Positions 8,056 through 16,377 of a stretch of DNA of 32,873 bases are shown piece after piece. The number at the start of each line of letters is the position of its first letter. Positions within the stretch are counted from its first letter, which is position 1. The stretch is from positions 1 through 32,873 of the forward strand of contig JABDCF010000030.1 of assembly GCA_013288235.1 (NCBI GenBank). The letters are read 5' to 3'. The stretch is from Bacteroidota bacterium (GTDB lineage: Bacteria > Bacteroidota > Bacteroidia > Sphingobacteriales > Sphingobacteriaceae). Under the pieces are notes generated by a model that did no database searches, had not been told where the DNA came from, and saw only the letters and a program-made list of their open reading frames with translations. The position numbers and the translations under genes were made by a program.

Positions 8056-8208
8056 ATGTATAAAAGCAAATTGCTGTTTTATGGCGCCGGTATTGCCATT
8101 GGCGCGGGCGTTGGTTTTGCTATCAACAATTTAGCCATTGGCATGGGACTGGGTGCAGTCCTCGGGCTGATATTTGCCCGGAATTATCAAAGAAGGATTC
8201 AAAAATGA
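8056..8208 (+). CDS. Small glycine-rich membrane peptide
   Basis: ATG at 8056 opens a 50-codon frame encoding MYKSKLLFYGAGIAIGAGVG and continuing FAINNLAIGMGLGAVLGLIF, then a basic tail ARNYQRRIQK. It holds two short helices rich in GxxxG spacing, which can pack in membranes. The charge pattern and the hairpin 11 nt after the stop support a real gene. TACCTTTA at 8043-8050, a near match to the -7 box, lies 5 nt before the ATG, so the mRNA may be leaderless. Family unknown, although similar small glycine-zipper proteins are common in Bacteroidota. Confidence 0.7.
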   Translation: MYKSKLLFYGAGIAIGAGVGFAINNLAIGMGLGAVLGLIFARNYQRRIQK

Positions 8209-8211
8209 TTT

Positions 8212-8242
8212 TTAAAAAAAAGGGGCGCCATTGACGCCCCTT
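8212..8242. terminator. GC-rich hairpin with poly-A/T flank
   Basis: AAGGGGCG (8220-8227) pairs with CGCCCCTT (8235-8242). Read on the minus strand the stem is followed by T8, a textbook intrinsic terminator. On the plus strand it directly follows the small-peptide stop but has only TT after it. It may work in both directions; no minus-strand gene with a proper start was found in 8246-8464, and nothing else was recognised there. Confidence 0.6.
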
Positions 8243-8464
8243 GGTGTGTTATTATAGAGGGGTTATTATTTGCGCGGCGTACTGGATTTTTATGCCATCA
8301 CGACGGGCTTCTTTAATGTCTTTTTAAGCCAGCTCAACTTATTTAAAACGAGGGTTGGACTAAGCGGGTGGCATTTGGTTTAAAGCAAATAATAAATAAT
8401 TTTTTATATTATATTTCGGCTATATTTCCGGTGATACACACCATGTATATGGCGAATTATTATT

Positions 8465-9365
8465 ATGATAAAACCCCTACTGATCGGTTTATTTGTTCTT
8501 TTTTCTTATACAGCATTTAGCCAAACCGGCGCCTTGCCCGGGGCCGATGGTAAAATAAAACCCGACGACAAAAGCAACGACGGCACCTCGTCATTTAAAT
8601 TTGGCGTAAGCTATGAAAGCAATGATGTTTTTATGGGCCGTACAGATACAGTACGTACGCCCATGCTTGTGCCCGAAGTGAAATATACCTTAAAATCGGG
8701 CATCTACGTTTCGGGTAGCCTCGATTTTTTACCCAATAAGAAAAAGAAGCGGTTAGATGGCGGCGATGTTACAGCCGGCTACGATTTTGATATAACAGAC
8801 GACCTTTCGGGCAGTGCATCATACGCCAAGCTTTTTTATAGCTCAACCAGTACACAAATTGCTGCCGCTATAAGCAGTACCTTTAATGCCAATTTTACCG
8901 ATGATATCGGCGATATTGTTTCACCATCTATAAGTTCTGACTATAATCTAAATAAACAGGGCATTGGAAATGATGTTTTTGTGAATTTAGGGCTTACACA
9001 CGATTTTACGACCGAAGGTGTATTTGGTGATAAGGATATTTTATTGATCTCGGCTACGGTAACCGTCAATACAGGTACGCAAAACTTTTACGATGAATAT
9101 TTAACCAAAAAAAAGGTTAAAACAGCGAAACGTACAGCCGCTCAAAACGCCCTGTTGACCCAGTATATAAATAAATTGAGCCAATATTCGTTGCTTGACT
9201 ATGAAATATCTGCCCCGGTTGAATATAAAAGCGGCCATTTTATATTTCAGTTTACCCCCACCTATGCAATAGTTAAAAAACCAATTGCCTAAAGAGATAG
9301 AAGCCAGGATATCAAACCAGCCATCTGTATTCTATTTCGAAACAGGCGTGTTTTTGAAGTTTTGA
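8465..9365 (+). CDS. Outer-membrane beta-barrel protein, 3' end frameshifted
   Basis: Signal peptide MIKPLLIGLFVLFSYTAFSQ (1-20), then alternating amphipathic strands (FKFGVSYESND, GIYVSGSLDFLP, DVFVNLGLTHDF, HFIFQFTPTYAI) as in transport-type outer-membrane barrels. In the visible frame the protein stops at 9292 with ...VKKPIA (275 residues). One base further on, the frame continues NQLPKEIEARISNQPSVFYF and ETGVFLKF and stops at 9363-9365. That end, an aromatic strand closing with Phe, is what a barrel C-terminus should look like. The shift lies in a run of six A at 9275-9280; five A would restore about 300 residues. The missing last strand would block assembly by BamA. The start and barrel nature are clear, the ligand is unknown. 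Confidence 0.8.
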
Positions 9366-9430
9366 AGTAGTGATAGGGATTAAGAGTTAGAGATTAGGAT
9401 AAAACCCCAATCTCTAACCTCTAATCACTG
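9366..9430. terminator. Inverted repeat between convergent genes
   Basis: GTTAGAGATT (9386-9395) pairs with AATCTCTAAC (9409-9418); the outer words gattaagag and cctctaatc also pair imperfectly. It lies between the barrel gene (+) and osmC (-) stops and probably ends both. It belongs to the word-iterated hairpin class. Confidence 0.55.
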
Positions 9431-9433
9431 AAA

Positions 9434-9856
9434 TTAAGCCCCGTAAGTTATACCCAAAGTAATAGGTACGTTTAACGCTTTTGAAATTATGCAATTAGCT
9501 TTTGCGCCTTCGGCAACTTCTTTAAATTTTTCTTCGCTAACACCTTCGATAGCCGATGCTTTTAACTCAAGATGAATACCGGTGATGCTTAATGCGGCCA
9601 TATCAAGGTCTAAAATAGCATCGGTGCTAAGGTCGTTTGGTTTAAAACCTGCCTGGGTTAACATCGCACCAACGGCCATGGTAAAACAACCGGCATGGGC
9701 AGCTGCTATCAGTTCTTCCGGGTTGGTGCCAACGCCATCGGCAAAACGGGTTTTAAACGAGTACTGGGTGTTGTTTAATGTAGTGCTTTGAGTTGTGATC
9801 TCTCCTTTTCCTTCGGTAAGGGTGCCATTCCAATGGGCATGTGCTGTACGTTTCAT
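9434..9856 (-). CDS. osmC: OsmC-family peroxiredoxin
   Basis: A 140-residue thiol peroxidase of the OsmC/Ohr superfamily that reduces organic hydroperoxides using two cysteines. The peroxidatic Cys57 (AAAHAGCFTMAV) and resolving Cys122 (AKANCIISKAL) are both present, with the conserved NPEEL motif (45-49) that orients the active site. Length is normal. It is transcribed from its own region; TATCTTTA, one mismatch from the -7 box, stands upstream. Osmotic or peroxide control is typical of the family but not visible here. Confidence 0.92.
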   Translation of the reverse strand: MKRTAHAHWNGTLTEGKGEITTQSTTLNNTQYSFKTRFADGVGTNPEELIAAAHAGCFTMAVGAMLTQAGFKPNDLSTDAILDLDMAALSITGIHLELKASAIEGVSEEKFKEVAEGAKANCIISKALNVPITLGITYGA

Positions 9857-9932
9857 AGTTTTTGTTTTTTTGGTAAAGATATATTTTTGACTGTTAAATT
9901 TGTGTTATTTGAAGACGCAAAGTGTTACGTTA

Positions 9933-10550
9933 CTACCTGTTAAACTCAGGAATTACAAAACTGTGATTTATGCCTCCAATAAAGCCCAAAACCTCATCGT
10001 GCCCTGCTTGTGTCTCGGCGGATGTTATAAAATATTGCGGCACCTCATCAAAGGTTTGTAATAACGCTTTTTTAAACAACGCTATGTTTTGATCGGTTTT
10101 TACACTTGATTGTTTATCGGCTTTAGTAAATACCAAAACAAACGAAAGTCCTTTTTCACCAAGCCAGTTGCAAAATTCAAGGTCTATTTTTTGCGGTTCA
10201 AGGCGGCTGTCAATTAATACCATCACACATTGCAGGCTTTCACGCTTGTCCAGGTAAGTATGAATAAACTTACTCCAGTCTGCCTTTTTGCTTTTTGATG
10301 CACGGGCATAACCGTAGCCGGGCAAATCGACAATGTACCAGCTGTCGTTTATTAAAAAATGGTTTATCAGTTGCGTTTTGCCTGGCGTTTGCGATGTTTT
10401 AGCCAGCCCTTTTTTGCCCGTAAGCATATTAATAAGCGATGATTTGCCAACATTCGAGCGCCCGATAAAAGCATACTCCGCTTTCACCGGCGGCGGCAGC
10501 TTTGAAATTTGGGTGTTGCTGCAAATAAACTCTGCTGATTTAATGATCAT
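9933..10550 (-). CDS. engB: Ribosome biogenesis GTP-binding protein EngB (YihA/YsxC)
   Basis: A 205-residue GTPase needed for assembly of the 50S ribosomal subunit. G motifs are complete: G1 GRSNVGKS (30-37), G2 region TSQTPGKT (52-59), G3 DLPGYG (75-80), G4 TKAD (142-145) and G5 TSA (175-177). Family-specific sequence KTQLINHF and WYIVDLPGYGYA supports EngB over other Era-like GTPases. The ATG at 10550 matches the family start (IKSAEFICS). It is a single gene with no partner next to it. Confidence 0.95.
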   Translation of the reverse strand: MIIKSAEFICSNTQISKLPPPVKAEYAFIGRSNVGKSSLINMLTGKKGLAKTSQTPGKTQLINHFLINDSWYIVDLPGYGYARASKSKKADWSKFIHTYLDKRESLQCVMVLIDSRLEPQKIDLEFCNWLGEKGLSFVLVFTKADKQSSVKTDQNIALFKKALLQTFDEVPQYFITSAETQAGHDEVLGFIGGINHSFVIPEFNR

Positions 10551-10570
10551 GGGGCAAAGGTAGGGTTTTT

Positions 10571-10729
10571 AGATGTGAGATATGAGACGTGAGATATGAG
10601 ATTAGTCCGAAAGTCAGTAAAGTCGGAAAGAAGCTGCAACTGATATTTCAATAAAATATTTAAGCCATATGGGAGAGATTTGATGAAGCTGGTCTTTCGG
10701 ACTTTTCCGACTTTCCTGACTTTCGGACT
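10571..10729. repeat. Word-iterated inverted repeat (tccgaaagtc family)
   Basis: agtccgaaagtcagtaaagt starts the left arm at 10604; the right arm (10692-10729) ends with gactttcggact, so the ends pair over 12 bp and then imperfectly. The loop is about 60 nt. A simple repeat (gatgtgaga/tatgagac) precedes the left arm at 10571-10603. An open frame crossing this repeat on the minus strand is not a gene. The right arm runs into TATCTTTG (10729-10736), a -7-like box. Confidence 0.75.
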
Positions 10730-10781
10730 ATCTTTGCCACTAAATTTACAATCATCATACACAATAAGTTATATTAATACT

Positions 10782-10789
10782 TAAATTTG
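10782..10789 (+). promoter_or_regulatory. -7 box of the VOC gene
   Basis: TAAATTTG matches TAnnTTTG, 20 nt before the ATG at 10810. No convincing -33 element is seen. A second match (TATCTTTG) lies at 10729-10736 at the edge of the inverted repeat. Confidence 0.4.
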
Positions 10790-10809
10790 TATGTTTAAAC
10801 ATGTAATTT

Positions 10810-11304
10810 ATGAACGATTATAAAATACCGGCACAAACACGCATAGGCCATGTACATTTAAAGGTGAGCGACCTGCAAAAGTCGTTGGATTTTTATTGTG
10901 GTTTATTGGGTTTTGATAAGATGATGCTATACGGCAACCAGGCTGCATTTATATCGGCAGGGGGCTACCACCACCATATTGGTTTAAACACCTGGCAAAG
11001 TAAAGGCGCCCCACCTGCACCTGAATATGCACCCGGGTTATACCATACTGCAATTTTATACCCCGAACGCAAAGACCTCGCTGCAATATTGCAGCGGCTG
11101 ATAGATGCCAAATACCCTATAACCGGCGCATCAGACCATGGTGTATCTGAAGCAATTTATTTGGATGACCCTGATAAAAATGGTGTGGAGTTATACTGGG
11201 ACAGGCCCCGCGAGCTTTGGCCATCGGATGACAATGGAATGTTGACCATGTTTACCCAGAGGCTGGATGTGGAAAACCTACTAAAGGAACTGGACCAGGA
11301 TTAA
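10810..11304 (+). CDS. VOC-family (glyoxalase/extradiol dioxygenase-like) protein
   Basis: A 164-residue protein starting with the classic VOC pattern RIGHVHLKVSDLQKSLDFYC. Likely metal ligands are His14 or His16, His68 region (GGYHHHIGLNTW) and Glu in GVELYWDRP. The sequence TWQSKGAPPAPEYAPGLYH and DHGVSEAIYLDDPDKNGVEL resemble the catechol-2,3-dioxygenase (CatE) branch of the family, so a ring-cleaving or glyoxalase role is possible; the substrate cannot be told. An in-frame ATG at 10801 is followed at once by TAA, which fixes the start at 10810. The stop lies inside a hairpin. Confidence 0.88.
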   Translation: MNDYKIPAQTRIGHVHLKVSDLQKSLDFYCGLLGFDKMMLYGNQAAFISAGGYHHHIGLNTWQSKGAPPAPEYAPGLYHTAILYPERKDLAAILQRLIDAKYPITGASDHGVSEAIYLDDPDKNGVELYWDRPRELWPSDDNGMLTMFTQRLDVENLLKELDQD

Positions 11305-11357
11305 ACGGATTTGTAGGATTATTGGATTTTAATCCGGGAATCCAAAAACCCGTTTAA
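11301..11357 (+). terminator. Hairpin at the VOC stop codon
   Basis: TTAAACGG (11301-11308) pairs with CCGTTTAA (11350-11357), with an inner TTGGATT/AATCCAA pair. The stop codon of the VOC gene is part of the stem. No T tract follows, so it may stabilise the 3' end more than terminate. Confidence 0.5.
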
Positions 11358-11373
11358 TCCGGGTCAACAATTA

Positions 11374-11406
11374 TTTCAAGTATGTGTTAATGTTATTATA
11401 AATTTG
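11374..11406 (+). promoter_or_regulatory. Promoter of the dehydrogenase gene
   Basis: TTTC (11374-11377), 21-nt spacer, TAAATTTG (11399-11406). It lies 6 nt before ATG 11413 and overlaps the alternative TTG start at 11404, which argues for the ATG and for a very short or absent leader. Confidence 0.6.
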
Positions 11407-11412
11407 AAAAAA

Positions 11413-12384
11413 ATGAAAGCAGCCGTTTTGAGCCAATTAGGCACAGCGCCCAGATATGAAGATTTCGCTGATCCTGAAATAAAAAATGACGACCAGGTTT
11501 TAATAGCCGTTAAAGCGGCATCTGTTAAAAATATTGATAAAGGCAGGGCCAGCGGAGCGCACTATGCCAGGCACACCGACCTGCCCGAAGTGGTAGGTAT
11601 TGATGGGGTTGGGATTTTAGCCGATGGCACCCGTGTTTACGCTTTGGGGATAACCGGGATGATCGCCGAAAAGGCATTGATCAATAAAAATGATTATACT
11701 ATCATCCCTGATGGGCTGGATAATGCATCGGCTGCGGCTTTACCAAATGCTGTTATGGGCGCAGCATTGGCACTGAAATATCGCGCCGAGGTAAAAGCTG
11801 GTGATGTAGTATTAATAAACGGGGCCACGGGCGTAACCGGGCAGGTTGCGGTACAGATAGCAAAATATTACGGTGCTAAAAAAGTGATAGCAACAGGCCG
11901 AAACCCCGAGTCGTTAAAATTATTATTGGAACTGGGCGCTGATGAAGTTATCTCGTTAAAGGACGATGACGAAACTATCGCAAAACAAATAAAAGAAATC
12001 CACGGCAGCACGCCTATAAACAGTGTTATTGATTATACATGGGGACATCCTGCCGAAATTATTTTAAATGCCCTTAAAGGCAGCAGCCTGCACCATATTT
12101 CCAGCAAGGTACGTTTTGTTACAGTGGGAGGTATGGCCGGCGATGAAATAAAACTTAGCTCTAACATTTTACGAAGCACAGCCATTGAAATTTTAGGATC
12201 GGGTTTTGGGAGCATATCCGGGGAGATCATGAAAAAATTGCCTCACGAAATTTTACCCGAAATGCTGCAGCTTGCCGCCGATGGCAAACTTAAAATTGAA
12301 ACCGTTACAGCGCCACTCAAAGATATTGAAACTGCATGGAACGAGCATGTACCTGCAGGTAAAAGATTGGTTATTGTGATATAA
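11413..12384 (+). CDS. Zinc-type alcohol dehydrogenase / quinone oxidoreductase-like (MDR)
   Basis: A medium-chain reductase of 323 residues counted from ATG 11413; a TTG three codons earlier is less likely because the promoter box covers it. The N-terminal GroES-like domain (VLIAVKAASVKNID, LPEVVGIDGVG) lacks the Cys ligands of catalytic and structural zinc, which points to an NADPH:quinone oxidoreductase-type enzyme. The Rossmann domain carries VLINGATGVTGQVAVQIAK (about residues 133-151) and ATGR, which fits NADP binding. The substrate is unknown. The stop at 12384 is followed by a 33-bp palindrome shared with the gene on the other strand. Confidence 0.88.
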   Translation: MKAAVLSQLGTAPRYEDFADPEIKNDDQVLIAVKAASVKNIDKGRASGAHYARHTDLPEVVGIDGVGILADGTRVYALGITGMIAEKALINKNDYTIIPDGLDNASAAALPNAVMGAALALKYRAEVKAGDVVLINGATGVTGQVAVQIAKYYGAKKVIATGRNPESLKLLLELGADEVISLKDDDETIAKQIKEIHGSTPINSVIDYTWGHPAEIILNALKGSSLHHISSKVRFVTVGGMAGDEIKLSSNILRSTAIEILGSGFGSISGEIMKKLPHEILPEMLQLAADGKLKIETVTAPLKDIETAWNEHVPAGKRLVIVI

Positions 12385-12393
12385 TTGACCTAC

Positions 12394-12426
12394 AGACTTC
12401 CGAAGTTTTCGAAACTTCGGAAGTCT
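12394..12426. repeat. 33-bp palindrome, copy 2
   Basis: Perfect inverted repeat, 15-bp arms (AGACTTCCGAAGTTT) and TCG loop, lying between two convergent genes. Its core is the reverse complement of the copy at 5245-5277. The two copies differ at arm positions 2 and 7, and both arms changed together, so the hairpin is conserved. Confidence 0.8.
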
Positions 12427-12476
12427 TTCACGTTCTTAAGCTTTCTGCTTTCGCCTTTAAGCTTTTACCTTCGGTC

Positions 12477-13838
12477 TCACCCCTTCATAACCATCTTCTC
12501 AGGGTCCCAATGCATGGGGACGTTTTTGAAGTAGCTGTCGTTACACAATAGGGCAGGGGCAGCAGCACGGTAACCAAAGGTGGCATCTTCAACAACTTTG
12601 CCGTTATTGCGGATGGCGGTGAAAAAGTTATTAAAGTGGTCGTAAGGGCCTCCTAAGTAACCTTTTTCGGCTTCAAAGCTAATTTCTTCGGGAGGCAGCA
12701 TACGTTTCCTTTCGGGGTTGGTATCGCCGCTCATTTTCATTTTATCGGTATAAAACGGATCGGTACTTTCAAAAAGCTTGTTTCTTTTGAGCACCACTTT
12801 GTCCCAGGTAATATCCATTGCGCCTTCGCTGCCAACCAGCCGTAAATAAGTTGAGCCGCTGGTGCCATCAACAAAATTGCACCGTAACGAAAGGTTAAAG
12901 GCAGGATGGACAGCAGTTTGACCATAATCAAAGGTGCCCAGTAGTACATCTGGTACTTCGCGGCCATCGTTCCAGAAACGGAGGCCGCCGGCAGCATAAA
13001 TTTTTTCGGGCCCGAAAGAGCCGGTAACAAAATGCAGGCTCGAGAACAGGTGGACAAACAGATCGCCGCACATGCCAGTGCCGTAATCGGTATAGTTTCT
13101 CCATCTAAAAAAACGCTTTTCATCAAACGGCCGTTTGTGCGTATTGCTTACATACGTTTCCCAATCAACAGTTTGCGGCGAGGCATCGGCAGGGATAGGG
13201 TATTGCCATACCTCAACCGGTGAGCGCCTTGCCCAAAACCCCTCGGCGTAATTGAGCTGCCCTATGGCGCCGCTTTTTAATAGTTCTTTTGCTTTTTCGT
13301 TCCCAAGCGATGATACCCCCTGGCTGCCCACCTGGAAAATCTTGCCCGTTTCCTGCTGTGCCTTTATAACCGCCGGGCCTTCATTGATGCTGTGTACCAT
13401 CGGTTTTTCGCAATACACATGTTTGCCTGCATGCAGGGCATCGATGGAGATAGTTTGGTGCCAAAAATCGGGGGTGCCTATAATTACAGCATCAATATCC
13501 TTGCGGTTTAGTATCTCTTTATAAATTTTGGTGGTGAAAATATCCGCGCCCCAGCGTTTTTTGGCATCCGCCAGGCGGCCGTCGTACAAATCGCAAACGG
13601 CAACCAGCTTTACGCCGGGAACCTGCAAAGCGGTATCGGTATCTGATGACCCTTGTCCGCCAGCGCCTATTAAGGCCAAATTTATTTGATCATTTGGGCC
13701 GATGCCGGTGAGGCGTTTCAAATATGCAAACGGCCTTGCACTATGACCAGCGGCTAATACATTTGATCCAATAGCGGCGGCGGCAGTCGCTGTACCAAGC
13801 TTTTTAAGGAAGCCGCGACGAGAGGAGGTTTGTTTCAT
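12477..13838 (-). CDS. Tat-exported Gfo/Idh/MocA-family oxidoreductase
   Basis: A 453-residue dehydrogenase with a twin-arginine signal (SSRRGFLKKLG, residues 5-15, then an Ala-rich h-region to about 30), so it is exported folded with its cofactor. The Rossmann motif is ALIGAGGQGSSD (55-66), and the family EKP motif is at 144-146 (VYCEKPMV). Such periplasmic Bacteroidota enzymes usually act on sugars or glycoside-linked substrates, and some are glycosidases with NAD. The substrate is not predictable here. The length (about 450) fits the secreted subgroup. Its upstream region shares a long inverted repeat with the ubiE promoter region. Confidence 0.92.
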   Translation of the reverse strand: MKQTSSRRGFLKKLGTATAAAAIGSNVLAAGHSARPFAYLKRLTGIGPNDQINLALIGAGGQGSSDTDTALQVPGVKLVAVCDLYDGRLADAKKRWGADIFTTKIYKEILNRKDIDAVIIGTPDFWHQTISIDALHAGKHVYCEKPMVHSINEGPAVIKAQQETGKIFQVGSQGVSSLGNEKAKELLKSGAIGQLNYAEGFWARRSPVEVWQYPIPADASPQTVDWETYVSNTHKRPFDEKRFFRWRNYTDYGTGMCGDLFVHLFSSLHFVTGSFGPEKIYAAGGLRFWNDGREVPDVLLGTFDYGQTAVHPAFNLSLRCNFVDGTSGSTYLRLVGSEGAMDITWDKVVLKRNKLFESTDPFYTDKMKMSGDTNPERKRMLPPEEISFEAEKGYLGGPYDHFNNFFTAIRNNGKVVEDATFGYRAAAPALLCNDSYFKNVPMHWDPEKMVMKG

Positions 13839-13840
13839 TT

Positions 13841-14037
13841 TGGATTTACGATTTACGATTTCGGAATTATAATATTTTTAAATATATGCATCGGTTGACG
13901 ATTGTGGAAAATATATTCCAAATATTATCTATAAATATCAAATAGGAGATTTGAACACCGTTTGGTTATCAATCGCAAATCCAACATCCCAAATCCTGCA
14001 ATAAATCCGAAATCGTAAATCGTAATTCGTAAATTCG
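13841..14037. repeat. Long inverted repeat in a divergent promoter region
   Basis: TTACGATTTACGATTTCGG (13846-13864) is perfectly complementary to CCGAAATCGTAAATCGTAA (14007-14025), with imperfect extensions. About 140 nt lie between the arms. The arms consist of the word gatttac and its complement repeated, and they flank the start regions of two divergent genes. Confidence 0.75.
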
Positions 14038-14043
14038 ATTAGC

Positions 14044-14051
14044 TATCTTTG
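14044..14051 (+). promoter_or_regulatory. -7 box of ubiE-porT, possibly leaderless
   Basis: TATCTTTG matches TAnnTTTG and ends 5 nt before the ubiE ATG, so transcription would begin at or near the start codon. The -33 region is covered by the right arm of the inverted repeat and no clean TTTG is seen. Confidence 0.5.
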
Positions 14052-14056
14052 CCGCA

Positions 14057-14788
14057 ATGAGCAAAACCGTAATTCCGTATGCCGCCGACCAGGGCACAAA
14101 AAAAGAGCAGGTGGCCGATATGTTTAATAACATTTCAAAAACCTATGATTTTTTAAACCACTTTTTATCGCTGGGTATCGATGTTATCTGGCGTAAAAAA
14201 GCTATAAACGAGTTAAAAAAAGACCAGCCAAAATTAATATTGGATGTAGCAACCGGCACTGGCGATTTCGCTTTTGAAGCGTTGTCTATCCTGAAACCCG
14301 AAAAAATTATCGGTGTTGATATATCGCAGGGGATGCTTGATATCGCGCAGCAAAAAATTATAAAACGGGGGTTGAGTGATAAGTTCGAGGTAAAACTTGG
14401 TGATTCGGAAAAGCTGCCATTTGGTGAAAACCAATTTGATGCTGTTACTGTCGCCTATGGCGTGCGCAATTTTGAAAACCTTGAATTGGGACTTGTTGAT
14501 ATACAACGCGTATTAAAACCGGGCGGAAAAGCCGTGGTGCTGGAGTTTTCGAAACCGAAGGTTTTCCCGGTAAAGCAGTTGTATAAACTGTATTTTAATT
14601 ATATTACACCCGCAATTGGTAAATTATTTTCGAAAGATGCAAGGGCTTACACCTATTTGCCGGAGTCGGTAGCGGCTTTTCCGGATGGGGAAGGCTTTAT
14701 CGCGGTGATGGGCAAAGCAGGTTTTAAAAATACCAAATGCCGCCCTTTAGCGTTTGGTATCTGTTCAATATATACTGGCATTAAATGA
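14057..14788 (+). CDS. ubiE: Demethylmenaquinone methyltransferase
   Basis: A 243-residue SAM-dependent methyltransferase (UbiE/MenG/COQ5 family) that makes menaquinone from demethylmenaquinone, the last step of the pathway. SAM motif I is LDVATGTGDFA (62-72), and the acidic residue of motif II is in IIGVDIS. Family signatures NNISKTYDFLNHFLSLGID, TVAYGVRNFENL and RVLKPGGKAVVLEFSKP are all present. Its 3' end overlaps porT by 4 nt (ATGA), so the two are translationally coupled. This pairing is common in Bacteroidota. Confidence 0.95.
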   Translation: MSKTVIPYAADQGTKKEQVADMFNNISKTYDFLNHFLSLGIDVIWRKKAINELKKDQPKLILDVATGTGDFAFEALSILKPEKIIGVDISQGMLDIAQQKIIKRGLSDKFEVKLGDSEKLPFGENQFDAVTVAYGVRNFENLELGLVDIQRVLKPGGKAVVLEFSKPKVFPVKQLYKLYFNYITPAIGKLFSKDARAYTYLPESVAAFPDGEGFIAVMGKAGFKNTKCRPLAFGICSIYTGIK

Positions 14789-15522
14789 TTAAAACCTGGT
14801 ACTTAACCATTATTTTATTTTTATTGGGCAGTAATTTGTTGCTTGCGCAGGTGCCCCCTGCCTGGGGCGGCGGGGCCGACCAGAATGACCTTAGCTTTGG
14901 CTTTTCTTTTGCCTACGTTAGCAGTTACTTTAAAATTGTTAAAAAGCCCGACTGGCGTAATCCATATTTTGATCCCGGCGTAAATAAAAACATAACTGAT
15001 TTTGTGAATAGTATTACTTCGGTGCCATTGCCCGGGTTTTCCATAGGCTTCATAACACGTTACAGGTTAACAGATCACCTGGAAGCGCGGGGGACGCCTT
15101 CACTGGTATTTGCTGATCGCGACCTTACTTATGATTACGCTACACCATCACAGGATGTAGCAAAACAAATTCAAACAACAACGGTGGATTTTCCCCTGTC
15201 GCTAAAATTAAGATCCGACAGGATAAATAATTTCAGAGCATACATATTAGGCGGCGTAAAATATAGCCAGGCGATTGGAAAGGGAAATAACATATCCGGC
15301 GACCTTAACCCTCTTGACCAATTGCCAAAAAACGTAACCGGTTTTGGATCCTACGAAGCCGCTTTAGGCTGCGATATTTATTTCGAATTTTTTAAGCTAT
15401 CGCCCGAAATAAAAATTTCCAATTCATTCGGCAATGTACTTGTCCCCGGTACCGATCCATATTCGACACCAATCAGCAAACTATCATTACATACCATAAT
15501 GTTTAGTTTGATTTTTGAATAG
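14785..15522 (+). CDS. porT: PorT-family type IX secretion protein
   Basis: A 245-residue outer-membrane barrel protein with signal peptide MIKTWYLTIILFLLGSNLLLAQ (1-22). Features seen in PorT/SprT proteins are the opening FGFSFAYVSSYFKIV, a PGFSIGFITRYRLTDHLEAR strand, VDFPLSLKLRSDRINNFRAY, a YILGGVKY turn and alternating strands to the terminal FSLIFE. PorT is needed for the type IX secretion system, although it is not part of the secretin-like channel. The ATGA overlap with ubiE and the known gene order support the call; similarity is by eye, so the symbol is probable rather than certain. Confidence 0.82.
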   Translation: MIKTWYLTIILFLLGSNLLLAQVPPAWGGGADQNDLSFGFSFAYVSSYFKIVKKPDWRNPYFDPGVNKNITDFVNSITSVPLPGFSIGFITRYRLTDHLEARGTPSLVFADRDLTYDYATPSQDVAKQIQTTTVDFPLSLKLRSDRINNFRAYILGGVKYSQAIGKGNNISGDLNPLDQLPKNVTGFGSYEAALGCDIYFEFFKLSPEIKISNSFGNVLVPGTDPYSTPISKLSLHTIMFSLIFE

Positions 15523-15618
15523 ATGTGGAGATCCTTCTGCCGCACATCACTTTCATTGCCAATAAATGACAAGTTATTGCAACTAAAAACATAATTTCGC
15601 TGCGATAGTTACCTATAC

Positions 15619-16377
15619 ATGAGTAAAATTGCATTAATAACAGGCGCTACCTCGGGGATAGGCGAAGCTTGTGCCCATTTATTTGCCCGCGAGAAGTATA
15701 ATCTTGTACTAACAGGCCGTAGGGAAGACCGGTTGGAGAAACTGGCCAAAAAATTAAATACGAAATTTAATATTGAAGTTGCCGTTTCTGCATTTGATGT
15801 AAGGGACAGGGAACAGGTTATAAATAGCCTTGATGAACTGCCTGCAAAATGGAAAAAAGTAAACGTATTGATAAACAATGCCGGTTTAAGCCAGGGGCTT
15901 GACCCTATACAAAATGGCAGCTATGATGATTGGGATACCATGATTGATACCAATATTAAAGGCTTGCTATATGTAAGTAAGGTAGTATCAAACTGGATGG
16001 TGGCCAATAATGCAGGCCATATTATAAATATAGGGTCGATAGCAGGTAAAGAAGTTTATCCCAACGGAAACGTATATTGTGCAACGAAAGCAGCTGTTGA
16101 TGCGCTGAATAAAGCGATGCGTATCGACCTGGTATCCCATGGCATAAGGGTTACGGGCATACACCCCGGCGCTGTAGAAACCGAATTTTCGGAAGTGCGC
16201 TTTAAAGGCGATAAAGACCGTGCTAAAAAAGTTTATGATGGCTTTGAACCGTTGGTTGCTGCCGATATTGCCGAAACAATTTGGTTTGCCGTATCGCGCC
16301 CGGCGCATGTAAATATTAATGAGCTAATAATAATGCCAACAGCACAAGCCTCGGCAGCAATAATTTCGCGTAAGTAA
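15619..16377 (+). CDS. SDR-family NADP-dependent oxidoreductase
   Basis: A 252-residue classical short-chain dehydrogenase. Cofactor motif TGATSGIG (8-15); Arg34/Arg35 after the second strand (LTGRREDR) favour NADP. Then NNAG (86-89), catalytic Ser140, Tyr153 and Lys157 (VYCATK). Sequence IHPGAVETEFSEVRFKGD and NINELIIMPTAQA resemble the YdfG/serine-dehydrogenase-like group that reduces 3-hydroxy acids, but the substrate is open. A -7-like TAATTTCG lies at 15592-15599. Confidence 0.92.
   Translation: MSKIALITGATSGIGEACAHLFAREKYNLVLTGRREDRLEKLAKKLNTKFNIEVAVSAFDVRDREQVINSLDELPAKWKKVNVLINNAGLSQGLDPIQNGSYDDWDTMIDTNIKGLLYVSKVVSNWMVANNAGHIINIGSIAGKEVYPNGNVYCATKAAVDALNKAMRIDLVSHGIRVTGIHPGAVETEFSEVRFKGDKDRAKKVYDGFEPLVAADIAETIWFAVSRPAHVNINELIIMPTAQASAAIISRK

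Noticed and set aside
8246..8464. Minus-strand stretch reading LNKLSWLKKTLKKPVVMA before a T-rich hairpin
   Set aside because: A stop lies just upstream and no start codon is present, so a gene cannot be supported, though the hairpin orientation is suggestive.
10547..10762. 71-codon minus-strand frame upstream of engB
   Set aside because: It consists mainly of the tccgaaagtc inverted repeat (KVRKVGKVRK) and has no family resemblance.
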